DNA from: an uncultured Lachnospiraceae bacterium
GTDB lineage: Bacteria; Bacillota_A; Clostridia; Lachnospirales; Lachnospiraceae
Assembly (NCBI GenBank): GCA_902766415.1
Contig: CACXDR010000075.1
Location: 1 to 15,669 of the forward strand
Direction of reading: 5' to 3'
Length of the DNA stretch: 15,669 nucleotides
Below the pieces are notes generated by a model. It saw only the letters and a list, made by a program, of their open reading frames with translations. It had not been told where the DNA came from and did not search any database. Positions 13,658 to 15,669 of this stretch are shown one piece after another. Both the position numbers and the translations under genes were made by a program. Every line of letters starts with the position of its first letter. Positions within the stretch are counted from its first letter, which is position 1.

Positions 13658-14848
13658 TTACTTTACAAGAGCAAGGGTGTCGCGCGCGATCGCAAGCTCC
13701 TCGTTGGTCGGAAGAAGGATGACCTTGACCTTGGAAGCGTCGGTGGAGATGATCCTCTCCTCACCGCGGACGTTGTTCCTCTCGTCGCAGATCTCGACGC
13801 CGAGGAAGCCGAGGAACTCGCAGATAGACTTGCGCATGTTCTTGTCGTTCTCGCCGACGCCTGCGGTAAAGCAGATCGCGTCAACGCCGTTCATGGCTGC
13901 AGCGTAGGCGCCGATGTACTTCGCGACACGGCGCGCGTAGGACTTGAGGCCGGTCTGCGCAAGCTCGTCGCCGTTCTCGGCAGCAGCCTCGACGTCACGG
14001 AAATCGCTGTGGCCGGTCAGGCCCATGATACCGGACTTCTTGTTGAGGACGTTCATCATCTCGTCGACGGTGAGGTTCTCGTGGTTGCAGATGAACTGGA
14101 CGATCGCCGGGTCGATGTCGCCGGAGCGGGTGCCCATCATAAGGCCCTCAAGCGGAGTAAGGCCCATGGAGGTGTCAACGCACTTTCCGCCGATGGATGC
14201 GGAAACAGAAGCGCCGTTGCCGAGGTGGCAGACGATGATCTTCGCGTTCTGGGGATCAAGGTTCGCGAACTTGATCGCCTCGTGGGAGACGAAGTTGTGG
14301 CTGGTGCCGTGGAAGCCGTAGCGGCGGACCTTGTATTTCTCATAGTACTCATAGGGAAGTGCGTACAGGTAAGCCGGAGCTTCCATGTTCATGCCGAAAG
14401 CGGTGTCGAAAACTGCTACGTTCGGCTTGCCGGGCATGGCAGCCTCGCACGCTTCGATGCCGATCAGGTTCGCCGGGTTGTGCAGCGGAGCCAGGTCGAA
14501 GCAGTCCTTGATGGCTTCCTTGACCTTTTCGTCGATGACGACAGACGCGCTGTAGTAGGTCCCGCCGTGGACGACACGGTGTCCGACTGCGGAGACCTCG
14601 TCCGTGCTCTTGATGACGCCGTGCTCCGGGTCTACAAGGGCATCCATGACCATCTGGATCGCTTCCTTGTGGGACGGCATGGGAGCTTCGACCTTGAACT
14701 TGTCGCCGCCTGCCGGGGTGTGGGTCAGGACGGAGCCTTCAATGCCGATCCTCTCGCAGAGGCCCTTCGCGAGGACGCTCTCGTTGTCCATGTCGATAAG
14801 CTGGTACTTCAGGGAAGAGCTGCCGCAGTTTAACACAAGAATTTTCAT
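13658..14848 (-). CDS. ackA: Acetate kinase
   Basis: AckA turns acetyl phosphate and ADP into acetate and ATP (reversible), the energy-yielding step of acetate fermentation. The 396-residue protein has every catalytic residue known from the Methanosarcina enzyme at the same number: N7 in LNCGSSSLKY, R91 in GHRVVHGG, D148 in VFDTAFG, H180 in GFHGTSH, R241 in GTRSGDIDP and E384 in LPTNEEL. CHLGNGASV and CFTAGVGEN are the ASKHA-fold nucleotide motifs. I chose ATG 14846-14848, which gives the canonical MKILVLNCGSSS start with AAGGAG upstream; the open frame extends to 14890, but that is at or before the predicted transcript start near 14888. It is the first gene of ackA-pta and is divergent from tmcAL. 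Confidence 0.98.
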   Translation of the reverse strand: MKILVLNCGSSSLKYQLIDMDNESVLAKGLCERIGIEGSVLTHTPAGGDKFKVEAPMPSHKEAIQMVMDALVDPEHGVIKSTDEVSAVGHRVVHGGTYYSASVVIDEKVKEAIKDCFDLAPLHNPANLIGIEACEAAMPGKPNVAVFDTAFGMNMEAPAYLYALPYEYYEKYKVRRYGFHGTSHNFVSHEAIKFANLDPQNAKIIVCHLGNGASVSASIGGKCVDTSMGLTPLEGLMMGTRSGDIDPAIVQFICNHENLTVDEMMNVLNKKSGIMGLTGHSDFRDVEAAAENGDELAQTGLKSYARRVAKYIGAYAAAMNGVDAICFTAGVGENDKNMRKSICEFLGFLGVEICDERNNVRGEERIISTDASKVKVILLPTNEELAIARDTLALVK

Positions 14849-14894
14849 GATAGCATTTCTCCTTTTTTCTGTATTTACAAAGAATCCCACGTTG

Positions 14895-14924
14895 ATTATA
14901 GTACCTAGAAAAGGGGTAGCACAA
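14895..14924 (-). promoter_or_regulatory. Probable promoter for ackA-pta
   Basis: On the minus strand a perfect TATAAT (14900-14895) lies 18 bases after TTGTGC (14924-14919), a weak -35. A better hexamer, TTGACC (14930-14925), is 24 bases away, too far for ordinary SigA. The predicted start is about 14888, giving a 40-base leader. The poor -35 suggests dependence on an activator or moderate strength; I do not see a clear CcpA (cre) site. Confidence 0.65.
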
Positions 14925-14969
14925 GGTCAAAATCACTGTTTTTTATTCATGAAAATATATGGGGGAATC

Positions 14970-15669
14970 ATGAATAGTCCTCAGATCACAGGCATTATCG
15001 CGGAATACGATCCGTTCCACAACGGCCACCTTTACCAGATGCGCAAGGCGCGCTCCTTAAGCGGCGCGTCCTGGTGTGTCGCGGTCCTGAGCGGCCATTT
15101 TACGGAGCGCGGGGAGCCCGCGGTCTACGATCCCTTCCTCCGCGCCGAGGCGGCCTTAAGGGCCGGCGCCGACGCGGTATTCGAGATCCCGGCGCCCTTC
15201 TCGACCGCCTCCGCGAGGGACTACGCGGAGTACGGCGTAAAGCTCCTCTCCCGCCTCGGCGCGGGCACCGTTGCCTGCGGTACGGAGGACGCCACCGCGG
15301 AAGAGCTGAAGGCGCTCATGTCCCTGGTCGACGAAAGCTCCCCGGTCTTCACGGAGACCCTTCGGAAGGGCCTGGTCCGGGGCTTAAGCTACCCGGAGGC
15401 AAGGATCGAGGCGATCACCGAGGACCTTGCGGCATCCGGCGCGGGTTCCGGCTTTTTATGGCGCACAAGGTCCATCCTCGCCTCCCCGAACAATATCCTC
15501 GCCTCCGAGTACGCGAGGGCCCTCGCCGCGGAGAATACCTCCGACGCCGGGCCCGGGATCCGTCTCGTGACCGTCCAGCGCGTCGGCGCGGGCTACCATG
15601 ACCCCTTCCTCCGCGGGGCGTTCGCCTCCGCCAGGGCAGTGCGCAGGCAGGTGTTCCGGGAGGGCGGCG
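14970..15669 (+). CDS. tmcAL: tRNA(Met) cytidine acetate ligase TmcAL (YlbM), N-terminal 233 residues (3' end off the right edge)
   Basis: TmcAL activates acetate with ATP and transfers it to cytidine 34 of elongator tRNA-Met, making N4-acetylcytidine for accurate AUG decoding (shown for Bacillus subtilis YlbM). The protein begins MNSPQITGIIAEYDPFHNGH; HNGH (17-20) is the nucleotidyltransferase HxGH motif. SGHFTERGEPAVYDPFLRAEAALRAGADAVFEIP (41-74 region) matches the family's SGNFxQRGEPA...RA...AL..GAD.V.E.P, with His in place of the common Asn at residue 43. The family is about 400 residues, so some 165 are missing beyond the edge. ATG 14970-14972 has GGGGG close upstream, an unusually short spacing; I could not fix a confident plus-strand promoter in the 121-base gap shared with ackA. 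It is the only plus-strand gene in the window. Confidence 0.93.
   Translation, partial: MNSPQITGIIAEYDPFHNGHLYQMRKARSLSGASWCVAVLSGHFTERGEPAVYDPFLRAEAALRAGADAVFEIPAPFSTASARDYAEYGVKLLSRLGAGTVACGTEDATAEELKALMSLVDESSPVFTETLRKGLVRGLSYPEARIEAITEDLAASGAGSGFLWRTRSILASPNNILASEYARALAAENTSDAGPGIRLVTVQRVGAGYHDPFLRGAFASARAVRRQVFREGG

Noticed and set aside
15074..15601. A 175-codon plus-strand frame inside tmcAL
   Set aside because: It is a +2 shadow of tmcAL with an Arg/Gly-rich composition; the tmcAL frame carries the conserved HNGH and RGEPA motifs without interruption.

Overview
The window reads as a core-genome segment of a high-GC, low-GC-group Firmicute, most like the Lachnospiraceae/Clostridia. 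Three things point there: the order rpmF-plsX-acpP-rnc-smc-ftsY followed by ylxM-ffh-rpsP-khpA-rimM; ackA-pta next to tmcAL (ylbM); and strong AAGGAGG-type ribosome binding sites. The family assignment rests on remembered gene order and protein character, not on a search. I see no rRNA, tRNA, CRISPR array, insertion sequence, prophage or attachment site, and no gene-free stretch longer than about 140 bases.

Layout, right to left because nearly everything is on the minus strand. (1) 14970-15669: 5' part of tmcAL on the plus strand, cut by the right edge. (2) Divergent from it, ackA and pta (14848-12587), the acetate-forming phosphotransacetylase/acetate kinase pair, with a promoter at 14895-14924 and a strong GC hairpin between the two genes. 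(3) A perfect-consensus promoter at 12524-12552 opens a long run: rpmF (L32), plsX, acpP, rnc, smc, ftsY and ilvA, with gaps of 0-76 bases and an 11-base plsX/acpP overlap. A CLC-type anion transporter follows after a weak terminator-like hairpin. (4) A 12-bp-stem terminator ends this run at about 2859-2894. Its 3' arm also supplies the -35 box of a second perfect-consensus promoter (2845-2873) for ylxM-ffh-rpsP-khpA-rimM, which runs off the left edge (trmD and rplS would be expected next).

Functionally, the window groups membrane targeting of nascent proteins (Ffh, its partner YlxM, and the receptor FtsY), ribosome parts and maturation (L32, S16, RimM, KhpA), phospholipid/fatty-acid supply (PlsX, ACP), RNA processing (RNase III) and chromosome organisation (SMC). 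Beside these sit acetate production (Pta, AckA), an acetate-using tRNA modification enzyme (TmcAL), threonine deamination (IlvA) and an anion transporter.

I did not find a convincing unknown system. The best second-look items are the fused terminator/promoter before ylxM, a switch-like pair of exclusive hairpins in the rpmF leader, the unusual selectivity-filter residues of the CLC protein (resembling fluoride-type CLCs), and the acetate producer/consumer pairing of ackA-pta with tmcAL, where ackA-pta sits in place of the usual DUF177 gene.
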